The position numbers and the translations under genes were made by a program. From NCBI GenBank assembly GCA_900155415.1, contig LT700187.1, positions 868,001 through 932,000 of the forward strand: 64,000 nt of DNA. Reading direction: 5' to 3'. Source of the stretch: Christensenella massiliensis (lineage in GTDB: Bacteria > Bacillota > Clostridia > Christensenellales > Christensenellaceae). The notes under the pieces are model-generated. The model was given only the letters and a program-made list of their open reading frames with translations. It had not been told where the DNA came from and searched no databases. Of the stretch, positions 25,709-37,036 are shown piece by piece (positions within the stretch are counted from its first letter, which is position 1; each line of letters starts with the position of its first letter).

Positions 25709-26119
25709 CTACTCCATATCCCGCAGGAGCTTTTCGAGCAGGCTGTCCAGCGTTTCTTTCTCCGCGGAGGAAAGGTTGCGCGTCATGTAGGCCTCCCATT
25801 CAGCCTCCGCCATGCGGACGGCATGATGGGCCCGCCGCGTCTTTTCGGTAGGGTAAAGGCCGTATTGCCGCCTGTCTTTCGGTGATACGACGCGCGTGAT
25901 ATAGCCCTCCTTTTCAAACCTGCGCACAGCCCGCGCCACCGCGCCCTTGTTGATGCGCAGCTCTTCCGAAAGCTGTTCCTGCGACATCCCCTCGTGATCG
26001 CAGATACACATCAGATAAATAAACTGCCCGCGGGTAAGCCCGGTATCTTTGAGCTGCCTGTCGAGGTGCAGTCCCGATCTGCGGGACAGGATAGACAATT
26101 TCTTGGCCAGTTCACGCAT
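25709..26119 (-). CDS. MarR family transcriptional regulator
   Basis: A 136-residue winged-helix protein with the MarR core LTRGQFIYLMCICDHEGMSQ, ELRINKGAVARAVRRFEKEG and VSPKDRRQYGLYPTEK. It is divergent to a MATE efflux gene with palindromic sites in the shared intergenic region, so it probably represses the pump and itself. AGAGGG upstream supports the ATG at 26119 over one 21 nt earlier. Confidence 0.92.
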   Translation of the reverse strand: MRELAKKLSILSRRSGLHLDRQLKDTGLTRGQFIYLMCICDHEGMSQEQLSEELRINKGAVARAVRRFEKEGYITRVVSPKDRRQYGLYPTEKTRRAHHAVRMAEAEWEAYMTRNLSSAEKETLDSLLEKLLRDME

Positions 26120-26216
26120 CTTCCGTTCCCTCTTTTGCAATGGTCATAGACCGCCTGCTTCCGGCGGTATTTTTTATTGTAAGCGCGTTTTTCTTTCCTG
26201 TCAAACAGCTTTTCCC

Positions 26217-26303
26217 TTGACTCCTCCGTGATCCCGTTTTATAATAGTTGCATGGGCAACTAATAGGCGCCTTTTATTTTGTTTTAAATGTTGCCGCGGC
26301 AAC
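26217..26303 (+). promoter_or_regulatory. MATE promoter with two palindromic operator candidates
   Basis: TTGACT (26217-26222) and TATAAT (26240-26245) are 17 bp apart. The palindrome TAGTTGCATGGGCAACTA (26245-26262) begins on the -10, and a second palindrome GTTGCCGCGGCAAC (26290-26303) lies in the leader. Both share the GTTGC half-site, as expected for a MarR operator pair. Confidence 0.8.
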
Positions 26304-26322
26304 CATAAAGGAGTTTGACTAT

Positions 26323-27729
26323 ATGGAAAACGGAATGGAAACAAACCTGCTGGGAACCGCGCCCATCGGGAAGCTGATGATGAAATATGCAGTGCCAAGC
26401 GTGATCTCGCTTCTGGTGAACGCGCTCTATAATATCGTCGACCAGATCTTTATCGGGCAGGGGGTCGGCTATCTCGGCAACGCTGCGACGAATGTCATTT
26501 TCCCGCTGACCGTCATCGTGCTCGCTTTTTCGCTTCTCGTTGGCGACGGCGCCGCCGCCTATCTCTCCCTGAAGCTGGGCGAGGGGCGCAGAGACGAGGC
26601 GCAGCGCGGCGTAGGCAATGCCGTTGTTTTACTGGTGTTCTTCGGCATACTCTTCCTTGTGCTCGGCCTCCTGTTTTTAAAGCCGCTCGCGGACCTGTTC
26701 GGTGCAACGGAGAACTCCCTCCCCTATGCGCTCGATTACGGCGGCATCATCGTGCTCGGCTTTCCCTTTGTCGTGATCGGCACAGGCCTCAATTCCTGCA
26801 TCCGCGCGGAGGGCAGCCCAAAAGTGGCCATGCTTTCCATGATCGCAGGCGCTGCAGTAAACACCGTTCTTGACCCTGTTTTTATCTTTGTCTGCGGCTG
26901 GGGCGTGGAGGGCGCGGCCCTTGCGACCATTCTCGGCCAGATCCTCACGTTTTTCGTCAGTACGCTTTATCTGCGCAGGCCAAAGCTCCTGCGCATCTCG
27001 CGCAGAGACCTGAAGCTTTCTGCCCGGACGGCGCGCACCGTCATGGGCTACGGCGTATCGAGCTTCATCACACAGCTCGCCATCACGATATCGGTCCTCG
27101 CCTCCAACAACATGATCGTGCAATACGGTACGGCCTCCGTATACGGGCCGGACATCCCGCTTGCCGCGTTCGGTATCGTCATGAAGGTCTCTCAGATCCT
27201 TTTGTCCTTTATGATCGGCTTTGGGATCGGCGCACAGCCAATCGTGGGCTATAACTACGGCGCGCGCAATTTCCTGCGGGTGAAAAAAGCATATCTGCTC
27301 GCAGCCGGGTGCGCGACCATAGTGGCTGCCGTTGGCTTCGTGCTGTTTCAATTCTTCCCGCAGTCGATCATCGACCTGTTCGGCTCGGAGGACGCCCTCT
27401 ACAACGAATTCGCACAGAAAAGCTTCCGCATCTTCCTGCTGCTGTGCATCCTGACCGGCTTCCAGACCGTAACAGGCATCTTTTTCCAGTCCATCGGCAA
27501 GCCGGTCAAGGCGGCGGTCGTCACCCTCTCCCGCCAGATACTCGTGCTCGTTCCCGCGACGCTGCTCCTGCCCCTTGCTTTGGGCCTTGACGGCGTTCTG
27601 TGGGCGGGGCCGGTCGCGGACGGCGTTTCTTTCCTCATCGCGCTTTTCCTCGCGCTGTTTGAAATGAGACGCCTCACCCGCCGGTACGCAGGAGAACAGG
27701 AGGCGGCCCTCTGTACGGAGCAGGGGTGA
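26323..27729 (+). CDS. MATE family multidrug efflux transporter
   Basis: A 468-residue, 12-helix membrane protein of the NorM/MepA-type MATE family, with conserved stretches YNIVDQIFIGQ, GEGRRDEAQRGVGNAVV and GFGIGAQPIVGYNYGARN. MATE proteins export cationic drugs using sodium or proton gradients. AAAGGAG before the ATG at 26323 fixes the start. The divergent MarR gene and the operator-bearing promoter indicate drug-inducible expression. Confidence 0.93.
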   Translation: MENGMETNLLGTAPIGKLMMKYAVPSVISLLVNALYNIVDQIFIGQGVGYLGNAATNVIFPLTVIVLAFSLLVGDGAAAYLSLKLGEGRRDEAQRGVGNAVVLLVFFGILFLVLGLLFLKPLADLFGATENSLPYALDYGGIIVLGFPFVVIGTGLNSCIRAEGSPKVAMLSMIAGAAVNTVLDPVFIFVCGWGVEGAALATILGQILTFFVSTLYLRRPKLLRISRRDLKLSARTARTVMGYGVSSFITQLAITISVLASNNMIVQYGTASVYGPDIPLAAFGIVMKVSQILLSFMIGFGIGAQPIVGYNYGARNFLRVKKAYLLAAGCATIVAAVGFVLFQFFPQSIIDLFGSEDALYNEFAQKSFRIFLLLCILTGFQTVTGIFFQSIGKPVKAAVVTLSRQILVLVPATLLLPLALGLDGVLWAGPVADGVSFLIALFLALFEMRRLTRRYAGEQEAALCTEQG

Positions 27730-27739
27730 ACGCGCCGTT

Positions 27740-27943
27740 TTAAGAGAACGCTTCCAAGGCTTTTGACAGGAACGCGGCAAGGCGGTCCAAAAAGAACGCC
27801 GGACGAGCAGGCGGCGGACACACGTTCCGCGGAAACACCCGGCGGGCGGAAACCGCGCTCCGCCTGCCGCAAAGCGGGGGGAGCGCCGCGAAGATCCGGT
27901 ATGCGCGCTTCCGTTCGGTATCTGCCGAACGTTTGCCGCTCAT
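27740..27943 (-). CDS. Possible small basic protein in the MATE-maa spacer (doubtful)
   Basis: A 67-residue frame starts with ATG and has GGAGG nine nt upstream, which is why I list it. The product is Arg/Ala/Pro-rich with no recognisable domain and could equally be a GC-rich shadow. It lies in the 379-bp stretch 27730-28108; the rest of that stretch holds only the terminator of the acetyltransferase gene. Confidence 0.25.
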   Translation of the reverse strand: MSGKRSADTERKRAYRIFAALPPLCGRRSAVSARRVFPRNVCPPPARPAFFLDRLAAFLSKALEAFS

Positions 27944-28062
27944 TTTAAATCCTCCGTTTGATTTTTCCTTGGCTGGCAGACCTTGCTTATTTTGTCAGAC
28001 GGAGGGGTTCTTTCCCCGTTAATCTTCTTTTTCTACCGCCGGCATTGCCGGGAGCTTCTATA

Positions 28063-28098
28063 CAAAAAAACCTCTGGTCCGTATAGATCAGAGGTTTT
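28063..28098 (-). terminator. Terminator after the acetyltransferase gene
   Basis: On the minus strand AAACCTCTG pairs with CAGAGGTTT, followed by a T-run. Confidence 0.85.
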
Positions 28099-28108
28099 GA
28101 GTCTGTTC

Positions 28109-28660
28109 TTACAGCTTCCGTATCACCCGGCACGGATTCCCCACCGCAACACAGTTCGCCGGGATGTCCTTTGTGACGACGCTGCCCGCGCCGATCGTCG
28201 TATTTTCCCCAATGGTCACGCCCGGGCAAACAGTCACGCCCGCGCCCAGCCACACGTTGTCCCCAATGGTCACCGGCTTTCCGCATTCAAGCCCTTCCAG
28301 CCTAACCTGCGGGTCGGTCGGGTGCGTCGCGGCGATGAGCTGCACGTTCGGCCCCATCAGCACATTGTTTCCGACACGCACATCGCATACGTCGAGGATA
28401 TTCACGCCATAATTGATGAACACGTTTTCCCCGAAGTAGGTATGGCAGCCATAGTCGAAGCGAATGGGCTGCTTGACCGTGACCTGCTTTCCCTCCACGT
28501 TTACCAGCTCGCGGATCACACGATCCATCTCCGCGTCGTCCATCGGGTCGATGTCGTTATATTCCCGGCACAGGCGAAGCGCCCTCCTGTGCTCCGCCAC
28601 CAGCTCCGGATCGGACGTCCGGTACAGCTCGCCCCGGAGCATTTTTTCTTTTTCCGTCAT
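28109..28660 (-). CDS. Sugar O-acetyltransferase (maltose/galactoside acetyltransferase family)
   Basis: A 183-residue left-handed beta-helix acetyltransferase. It opens with the Mac domain (MLRGELY.TSDPELV..R) and continues with hexapeptide repeats, the active-site His in IAATHPTDP and the C-terminal VTKDIPANCVAVGNPCRVIRKL. It acetylates a sugar hydroxyl using acetyl-CoA; the sugar is unknown. The ATG at 28660 follows AAAGGAAAC. It appears monocistronic. Confidence 0.92.
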   Translation of the reverse strand: MTEKEKMLRGELYRTSDPELVAEHRRALRLCREYNDIDPMDDAEMDRVIRELVNVEGKQVTVKQPIRFDYGCHTYFGENVFINYGVNILDVCDVRVGNNVLMGPNVQLIAATHPTDPQVRLEGLECGKPVTIGDNVWLGAGVTVCPGVTIGENTTIGAGSVVTKDIPANCVAVGNPCRVIRKL

Positions 28661-28822
28661 ATCTGTTTCCTTTCCGCCTGAAAGCCCGCTCCGCACATAG
28701 CCGGTTTCTTTCCGCCGTTTCATTATATCATACGGCCGGTTGGCTTTGAAAGCGGTTTTCCTCTTTTTCCCGTTCCGCGCACGCCTCCCGTTTTCCTGTC
28801 CGCATTTGCACGCCGCCGGATA

Positions 28823-28857
28823 TAAAAAAGACCCGGAGCTCTGCTTCCGGGTCTTTG
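28823..28857 (-). terminator. Terminator after the leader-like zinc-ribbon gene
   Basis: AAAGACCCGGA pairs with TCCGGGTCTTT on the minus strand and is followed by a T-run. Confidence 0.85.
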
Positions 28858-28870
28858 TGTAGACTGCTGT

Positions 28871-29104
28871 TTACTTATTTTCCAAGTCATAGACCGTACC
28901 GCATTTTTTGCACCGGACATAGACCGTGTCTTTATTCTGTGAAACAGCATCAACAGTAAACTCGATACTGCCGCAGTGTGAGCACTTCTTCTGCATCATC
29001 AGCTTGAAAAAGCTCGAGCCTTCCGTAAACGTAAGGCCCCCGACCGCCTGCTCCAGCTCCTCGTCCGTCAGCTGCTTTCCGTCTTTTCCGAAAAAATTTG
29101 CCAT
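28871..29104 (-). CDS. Small protein with double-glycine leader-like start and zinc-ribbon-like tail
   Basis: A 77-residue protein. Residues 12-23 read LTDEELEQAVGG, closely matching double-glycine leader sequences of bacteriocin and RiPP precursors. Residues 41-68 hold CSHCG and CKKCG, a four-cysteine zinc-ribbon-like arrangement. No transporter or peptidase gene is adjacent. It may be a secreted cysteine-rich peptide, or a small cytosolic zinc protein in which the GG motif is a coincidence. A GGAGG site lies upstream of its ATG. Confidence 0.75.
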   Translation of the reverse strand: MANFFGKDGKQLTDEELEQAVGGLTFTEGSSFFKLMMQKKCSHCGSIEFTVDAVSQNKDTVYVRCKKCGTVYDLENK

Positions 29105-29205
29105 TTGGGTATCCTCCTTTTGCGGGATTGCCGCATCTCTTATCTTTCTATACGTGCAGCTTGCGAAACTGTCTCATTTTAAAATCATATTTTTCAGGCC
29201 GCCGC

Positions 29206-31665
29206 TTATTCCCCGTCCGGCTCCGCGCTTTCGTCCTCCTCGGATTCCACGATCTTCGCCACGCACACGACTTTCGTATCCTCTCCGAGGCGCATCACGC
29301 GCACGCCCTGCGTGGAACGCCCGATGAGCGAGATCTCCTCCACGCTCATGCGGATCACCACGCCCGCGTCGCTGATGAGCATGATATCCTCCGTGCCGTC
29401 CACGATGAGCAGACCGCACATCTTGCCCGTCTTTTCCGTGATGTTCATAGACTTGAGGCCGATGCCGCCGCGCGACTGCAAACGGTATTCAACCGCTTCC
29501 GTGCGCTTCCCATAGCCGTTTTCCGTAATGACGAGCACCTGCTTGTCCTTTTCACAGATGCACGCGGACACCACCTCGTCGCCCGGACGGAGCCTCATCG
29601 CCCGTACACCCGTGGACACCCTGCCCATCGGCCGCACATCGTCCTCGCTGAAGATGATAGACATGCCGTCCCGTGTGCCCACGATGATATCCTTCGTGCC
29701 GTCCGTCTCCATGACGGAAATGAGCTCGTCGCCCTCCCGCAGGTTCACGGCCTTGAGGCCGTTCTGCCGGATATTGGAATATTCGCCGAACGGCGTCTTT
29801 TTGATGATGCCGCCCTTTGTGACGATCACAAGGTTGGAATCCCGCTCGATCTCAGCCTCGACCGGGAACACAGCCGATACCTTTTCGTCCGGGTCGAGGT
29901 TCAGCATGTTCACGATCGCCGTGCCCTTTGCCGTCCTGCCCGCCTCCGGGATCTGATAGCATTTTTTCATGTATACCTTGCCCTTGTTCGTGAAGAACAA
30001 AAGCTGATTGTGCGTGCAGGTGACGAACACCTGCTCCGCAAAGTCCTCCTCGCGGGTAGACATTGCCGTCACGCCCTTGCCGCCCCGCTTCTGCGCACGG
30101 TAGGTCTCGAGGCTGATGCGCTTGATATAGCCGTAGTGCGTGAGCGTCACCACCATATCCTCCCGCGCGATGAGCTCGTCGAGGTCAATGTCGTCCTCGT
30201 CAAAGGTGATCTCTGTGCGGCGCGCGTCTGCGAATTTGCCGCGTATCTCCGTGAGGTCCGCCTTGATGATGTCGATGACCATCTGCGGGGTGGACAGCAC
30301 CGCATTGTAATATTCGATGCGCTCCTGCACTTCCTTGTATTCCGCTTCGATCTTGTCCCGCTCCAGTCCGGTCAGGCGCTGCAAGCGCATATCGAGAATG
30401 GCCTGCGCCTGTACCTCCGTCAGCCCGAACCGCTCGATGAGGGACGCCCGCGCCGTGGGCGCGTCCGGCGAGCTCCTGATGAGGTTCACGATCTCGTCGA
30501 TATTGTCGAGCGCGATGATGAGCCCCTCCAAAATGTGGGCGCGCTTTTTCGCCTTTTCCAGCTCGAATTTCGTGCGGCGGACGATGACGTCCTTTTGGTG
30601 CTCCACATAATATTCGAGTACCTGCTTCAAATTGAGCACGCGCGGCTCGCCGTCCACAAGAGCCAGCATGATGACGCCGAACGTGTCCTGCATCTGCGTG
30701 TGCTTATAGAGGTGGTTCAAAACCACGTTCGCGTTCGCGTTCTTTTTCAGCTCGATCACGATGCGCATGCCGGATTTGTCCGATTCATCGCGCAGGTCGG
30801 AAATGCCCTCGATGCGCTTGTCGTGCACCATTTCGGCGATCTTCTCCACCAAGGCCGCCTTGTTGACCTGATAGGGGATCTCCGTCACGATGATGCGCTC
30901 GCGGTCCTCTTTATATTTTTCGATCTCTGTTTTCGCGCGCACCCGGATGCGCCCGCGCCCCGTTTTATACGCTTCACGGATGCCCGATACGCCCATGATG
31001 ATGCCGCCCGTCGGGAAATCCGGCCCCGGAATGATGTCGATCAGCTCCTCGATGGAGATATCCGGGTTATCCATGAGGGCGATGGTCGCGTCGATGGCTT
31101 CGCCCATGTTGTGCGGCGGGATATTCGTCGCCATGCCGACCGCAATGCCGCCCGTTCCGTTCACCAGCAGGTTCGGGAACCGCGCGGGAAGCACGGCGGG
31201 CTGCTCCAGCGTTTCGTCGAAGTTCGGATAGAAATCAACGGTGTCCTTATCAATGTCGCGCAGAAGCTCGAGCGTCAGCTTCGACATTCTTGCTTCCGTA
31301 TAACGCATGGCCGCGGCGCCGTCGCCGTCCACAGAACCGAAGTTTCCGTGGCCGTCCACCAGCGGATAGCGGATGGAAAAGTCCTGCGCGAGGCGGACCA
31401 TTGCGTCGTAGACCGCGGAATCGCCGTGCGGGTGGTATTTACCGAGCACGTCGCCCACAAGGCGCGCGCTTTTGCGGTACGGCTTATCCGGATACATATT
31501 GAGCTCGCTCATCGAATACAGAATGCGCCGGTGCACGGGCTTGAGGCCGTCGCGCACGTCCGGCAGCGCGCGGTTGATGATGACCGCCATCGCATACGCG
31601 ATGAACGATTTCTGCATTTCCTTGTTGAGGTCAACGGGTACAATGCTGCTGATTGGTGTTTCCAA
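29206..31665 (-). CDS. gyrA: DNA gyrase subunit A
   Basis: An 819-residue type II topoisomerase subunit. The catalytic tyrosine is Tyr122 ([10 protein letters not shown]). The quinolone region [14 protein letters not shown] retains Ser83 and Asp87, so no classical resistance substitution is visible. Six beta-pinwheel repeats occupy the C-terminal domain, including the GyrA-box-like QKRGGKGV. It introduces negative supercoils with GyrB. The start codon is TTG with AGAGGT upstream. The C-terminus ends in an acidic tail. Confidence 0.97.
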   Translation of the reverse strand: METPISSIVPVDLNKEMQKSFIAYAMAVIINRALPDVRDGLKPVHRRILYSMSELNMYPDKPYRKSARLVGDVLGKYHPHGDSAVYDAMVRLAQDFSIRYPLVDGHGNFGSVDGDGAAAMRYTEARMSKLTLELLRDIDKDTVDFYPNFDETLEQPAVLPARFPNLLVNGTGGIAVGMATNIPPHNMGEAIDATIALMDNPDISIEELIDIIPGPDFPTGGIIMGVSGIREAYKTGRGRIRVRAKTEIEKYKEDRERIIVTEIPYQVNKAALVEKIAEMVHDKRIEGISDLRDESDKSGMRIVIELKKNANANVVLNHLYKHTQMQDTFGVIMLALVDGEPRVLNLKQVLEYYVEHQKDVIVRRTKFELEKAKKRAHILEGLIIALDNIDEIVNLIRSSPDAPTARASLIERFGLTEVQAQAILDMRLQRLTGLERDKIEAEYKEVQERIEYYNAVLSTPQMVIDIIKADLTEIRGKFADARRTEITFDEDDIDLDELIAREDMVVTLTHYGYIKRISLETYRAQKRGGKGVTAMSTREEDFAEQVFVTCTHNQLLFFTNKGKVYMKKCYQIPEAGRTAKGTAIVNMLNLDPDEKVSAVFPVEAEIERDSNLVIVTKGGIIKKTPFGEYSNIRQNGLKAVNLREGDELISVMETDGTKDIIVGTRDGMSIIFSEDDVRPMGRVSTGVRAMRLRPGDEVVSACICEKDKQVLVITENGYGKRTEAVEYRLQSRGGIGLKSMNITEKTGKMCGLLIVDGTEDIMLISDAGVVIRMSVEEISLIGRSTQGVRVMRLGEDTKVVCVAKIVESEEDESAEPDGE

Positions 31666-32135
31666 AATTTTTACCTCTGTCCTTTTGTCCTAATTCTTTT
31701 TTCTTTGGGAAAAGAAAAAAGAATCAAAAAAGAAACCAAACGATATTACTTCCTGCTGCCCGCACACGCCTTATGCGGCGCTTTTCGCCACGCTTCCGCG
31801 CTCTCCGGGCAGTCTGTTCTTTTTCCTTTGAGAAAAGAAAAAGAATCAAAAAAGAAACCAAACGATATTACTTCCTGCTGCCCGCACACGCCTTATGCGG
31901 CGCTTTTCGCCACGCTTCCGCGCTCTCCGGGCAGTCTGTTCTTTTTCCTTTGAGAAAAGAAAAAGAATCAAAAAAGAAACCAAACGATATTACTTCCTGC
32001 TGCCCGCACACGCCTTATGCGGCGCTTTTCGCCACGCTTCCGCGCTCTCCGGGCAGTCTGTTCTTTTTCCTTTAAAAAAGAAAAAAGAATCAAAAGAACC
32101 CAAACGATTATTTACTGCCGGCTGTCCGGCCGCGC
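31666..32135. repeat. 122-bp tandem repeat array between gyrB and gyrA
   Basis: The unit beginning GAATCAAAAAAGAAACC starts at 31721, 31843 and 31965, with a partial fourth unit at 32087; spacing is exactly 122 bp and the copies are near identical. Each unit contains a T/A-rich inverted repeat around TTCTTTTTCC and its complement, plus a GC-rich middle with GCCTTATGCGGCGCTTTTCGCC. The array fills the gyrB-gyrA spacer. It could act as a terminator-like or attenuating structure in the gyrBA transcript and is a VNTR candidate. Confidence 0.9.
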
Positions 32136-34333
<2,198 letters not shown>

Positions 34334-34357
34334 AAAACACCTCTTGTCTGCTTCTCT

Positions 34358-34387
34358 ATTATATCACAAACCGGCTTATTTTTAAAG
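34358..34387 (-). promoter_or_regulatory. Likely promoter of remB-gyrB
   Basis: A perfect -10 TATAAT (34363-34358, minus strand) lies 25 bp before the remB ATG with AAGAGGTG between. The -35 is weak (TTAAAA at 34387-34382). Confidence 0.6.
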
Positions 34388-34466
34388 GTTTTTTTCGTTT
34401 TCGGGCACTTTTGCATGTATGGCATGGGGGGATATTGCCCCGGTCATAAAACGCCCGAAATCGGTT

Positions 34467-34903
34467 TTATTTCATCTTAAAACGGCGTCTCTTCACGAAA
34501 CTCCCGTTTCGTTCCGCTTTTGGGCAGAAAAAAAACCGAAGCGCTTTTTCACTCCGGCTCTCACGTTCTGCCGTGCGCGGGAACCGCGGGCTCCCGTTCC
34601 GCTTCCCGGCTTTATGGTCTGTACGGGGTTTTTGCAGGAAAGCCAAACTATCGTCCCGCTTGTTCACCGCGAATTTATGCGCAGCGCCGTCCTTTGTAAG
34701 TATAGAGATGCCGTTCGGCACAAAGCCCGGCGTATTCCGCTTGTTCATACCTCGGATGTCCGCATATCCGATGCGCAGCGTTCCCTTTTGTATATGAAGC
34801 GCATAGGCCGTAAAAACAAGGCCGTTTTCATCAAAAGAGGCGCTTCCCACCGCTTCCCGCGAAAATGATTCGCAGCGGCTTGTTCCGCAGGACCGTTTGC
34901 CAT
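34467..34903 (-). pseudogene. GRAM/PH-like domain protein with a one-base frameshift
   Basis: An ATG at 34903 with GGAGGAG upstream opens a frame reading MANGPAEQAAANHFRG, the usual start of small GRAM-type proteins. After a G-run near 34856-34860 the homologous continuation (GSASFDENGLVFTAYALHI to GISILTKDGAAHKFAV) is in another frame. Adding one G restores a continuous GRAM/PH-like domain (about 100 residues) followed by a basic tail. Either the gene is newly broken, the run is phase-variable, or the base is an assembly error. The 34334-34466 stretch beside it holds only the remB promoter. Confidence 0.65.
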
Positions 34904-34961
34904 CGCGTCTCCTCCCGCGCGTTTTCCCGCTTTTCTTCCGGTGCGGTTCCCGCGCGCTTTA

Positions 34962-35624
34962 TTACGCGCCCTCTCCTTGGCTCAGAAGCGGAATGCGCCG
35001 CAGGAACGGGAGCTTCCGGCTGCACAGCTTCACGAATTGCCCCACGAGCAGCGCGGAGATCACCGTGCCCTCGCGTATGCCGTCCAGCCCGTGGAAGAAG
35101 ATGAGGGAAAGCACAAGGGAGGTCGCCATCAGGGTCACGTCAAAGCACACCTTGACCGTTCCGAATTCCCTGCGCGTGATGGTGGAGATCGCTTTCACCA
35201 CGCCCTCTCCCGGCACCAGCAGTACATTCGCACCCACCTCGATGTTGATCCCCACCGCGAGGATCAGGCACCCGGCGATCAGACTCACGAGCTGCATCCC
35301 ATAATTTGCGGGCGTCAGTCCCTCGAGCAGCGACATGCTGAAATCAATAAATATGCTGAATAAAAAGCTTACCGGAAGCTGCAAAAGCTGAAAGAGCGGA
35401 AAACGCCTGCGCAGCAGCAGAACCTGCAGCAGGATAAAAAACAGGTTCAGAAAAAGCGAGAATTCCCCCAGCGTCATAGGGAATTGCAGGCTCAGCACAT
35501 AGGGCACGCTCGATATAGGCGACGTTCCCAAGGCCGCCTGTGTGATAAAGGCGATCCCAAAGGCATTGATGAGAATGCCGATCAGAAATAGACCCCAACG
35601 CAATACTGTCTTTTTTTGGACCAT
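34962..35624 (-). CDS. YczE/YitT-like integral membrane protein
   Basis: A 220-residue protein with about five transmembrane helices (GLFLIGILINAFGIAFITQAA at 11-31 and others). It shows the YczE-like pattern ALGTSPISSVPYVLS and a late VPGEGVVKAIS segment. The family function is not established; YczE is linked to surfactin production in Bacillus. A MarR-type regulator gene starts 9 bp upstream on the same strand, so it may be under that regulator. Confidence 0.82.
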   Translation of the reverse strand: MVQKKTVLRWGLFLIGILINAFGIAFITQAALGTSPISSVPYVLSLQFPMTLGEFSLFLNLFFILLQVLLLRRRFPLFQLLQLPVSFLFSIFIDFSMSLLEGLTPANYGMQLVSLIAGCLILAVGINIEVGANVLLVPGEGVVKAISTITRREFGTVKVCFDVTLMATSLVLSLIFFHGLDGIREGTVISALLVGQFVKLCSRKLPFLRRIPLLSQGEGA

Positions 35625-35633
35625 GATGGTTTT

Positions 35634-36074
35634 CTACACTTCCTCTCCCGGTTCGTCCGTTTCCGCAAGGTTCCGGCCGATCTGAACGAGCACCCGCAGG
35701 AAAGCCTCCCGCTCTCCGGCAGGAACGCCCGTCCACGCTTTTTCGTCTACAGAATGGCAGATCGCTTTCACCTCGTGCGCAAGCTCTTTTCCGCGCGCGG
35801 TCAGCCGGATGCGGCTCTCCCTTCTGTCCGCTTCTCCCTCTTCCCGTACCAAAAGGCCTGTTTCCGCCATGCGGAATAGCAGCCCCGTAACGGTGGATTT
35901 GTCCAGCACACAGCCCCTGCCGATCTCTTTTTGCGTACATCCGTCGTTTTCCAGCAGGAATTCGAGCACCTTAGGCTGTCCGGGCTTAAGGCCCTTTTTC
36001 CGCGTTTTGTGGGTGATCGCCCGGTAAAACCGGCTTTGCGTGACCATCATACGGTGATGCAGGTCGTTTTTCAT
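35634..36074 (-). CDS. MarR family transcriptional regulator
   Basis: A 146-residue winged-helix protein: QPKVLEFLLENDGCTQKEIGRGC, DKSTVTGLLFRMAETGLL and the wing EGEADRRESRIRLTARG. It is the first gene of a unit with the YczE-like membrane protein, and a palindrome lies just upstream of its start, fitting autoregulation. Confidence 0.92.
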   Translation of the reverse strand: MKNDLHHRMMVTQSRFYRAITHKTRKKGLKPGQPKVLEFLLENDGCTQKEIGRGCVLDKSTVTGLLFRMAETGLLVREEGEADRRESRIRLTARGKELAHEVKAICHSVDEKAWTGVPAGEREAFLRVLVQIGRNLAETDEPGEEV

Positions 36075-36095
36075 CGGACCGTTCCTTTTTTATTT

Positions 36096-36117
36096 ATTAG
36101 TTTGTATGCAAACTAAT
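36096..36117. promoter_or_regulatory. Palindromic operator candidate for the MarR-YczE unit
   Basis: ATTAGTTTG and CAAACTAAT form a 22-bp near-perfect palindrome 22 bp upstream of the marR start. Confidence 0.75.
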
Positions 36118-36155
36118 AATAGGATCCCGCTCGCTTTCCTTTTTGTCAAGCATGC

Positions 36156-36190
36156 AAAACGGCGGGCACGGTATGTATGCCCGCCGTTTT
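36156..36190. terminator. Terminator after the formate/nitrite transporter gene
   Basis: AAAACGGCGGGCA pairs with TGCCCGCCGTTTT. T-runs occur on both sides, so it may act in both directions. Confidence 0.8.
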
Positions 36191-36210
36191 TGTGTAAAGC
36201 CAATAGGCAG

Positions 36211-36984
36211 TTACGCCGTTTTTCTTTTTGCCGCGATCCCAAGATAAGGCAAAGCGACAAATACGATGCCTCCGATCATATTTCCGACCGTAACAAACAC
36301 AAGATTATATACCTCCCCGCCCAGTGACACCGCTGCGTCCGCCGCAGGGGAAAGTAGACTCACCGTAAGCAGCGTCATGTTGGCAATGCTGTGCTCAAAG
36401 CCCGTCGTGATGAACGCCAGCAGGCACCAGAACACCATGATGAGCTTCGCGGATTCCGACTTGCAGCGGAAGCCGCACCACACCGCAAGGCAGACCAGCA
36501 TATTGCACAGCGCTCCCCGGCAGACGAGCGCCAATGGGGAAAGCGTCATCTTCGTTTCCGCCGCAGAAGAAATAAATTCCCCGGTGCTTCCCGACGCCAG
36601 CCCGCAGGCCACGAAAATGACCGCGAGAAGAACAGAACCGGCTAAATTTCCAAGATAGCTCATCCCCCAAACCTTGAAGCACGCCCCGGCAGAGACCGTT
36701 TTCCGCGCCGCGCCCGCCGTCATAACAAGATTATTCCCCGTAAATAGTTCCGCTCCGGCTATCACGACCAAGCTGAGGGCAATACCAAACGTACAGCCCA
36801 TTACAATTTTGGAAAACGGGTTTCCCGTAAGCAGTCCGCCTGCCGTGAAGGCCAGAAGCACCCCAAAGCCAATGAATACCCCTGCAAGCATGGATGCGAG
36901 AAAGTACCCGCCCGGGTTCGTCTTGAGCAGACCGTATTTTCCCTTTGCGGCGTTCGCCGCCGCCATGATCTCTTCTCCAAACAT
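36211..36984 (-). CDS. Formate/nitrite transporter family channel
   Basis: A 257-residue, six-helix FNT-family membrane protein with the signatures AGVFIGFGVLLAF, GNPFSKIVMGCTFGIALSLVVIAGAELFTGNN and GFEHSIANM. The family moves formate, nitrite, hydrosulfide or related monovalent anions. It lies 52 bp after a cyanase gene in the same orientation, so cyanate or a reaction product is a plausible substrate; this is inference. Confidence 0.9.
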   Translation of the reverse strand: MFGEEIMAAANAAKGKYGLLKTNPGGYFLASMLAGVFIGFGVLLAFTAGGLLTGNPFSKIVMGCTFGIALSLVVIAGAELFTGNNLVMTAGAARKTVSAGACFKVWGMSYLGNLAGSVLLAVIFVACGLASGSTGEFISSAAETKMTLSPLALVCRGALCNMLVCLAVWCGFRCKSESAKLIMVFWCLLAFITTGFEHSIANMTLLTVSLLSPAADAAVSLGGEVYNLVFVTVGNMIGGIVFVALPYLGIAAKRKTA

Positions 36985-37036
36985 AATTTCCTCTTTCCGC
37001 CGGGGGAGCCTTTCTCTCCCCCGGCCCGCCGTCTTT

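Noticed and set aside
29098-31953. Very long plus-strand open frame (951 codons) opposite gyrA
   Set aside because: It mirrors gyrA codon use in a GC-rich genome, has no domain and no ribosome site; gyrA on the minus strand is unambiguous.
31666-32135. CRISPR array
   Set aside because: The 122-bp units are contiguous and near-identical, without short repeats separated by unique spacers, and no cas genes are present.
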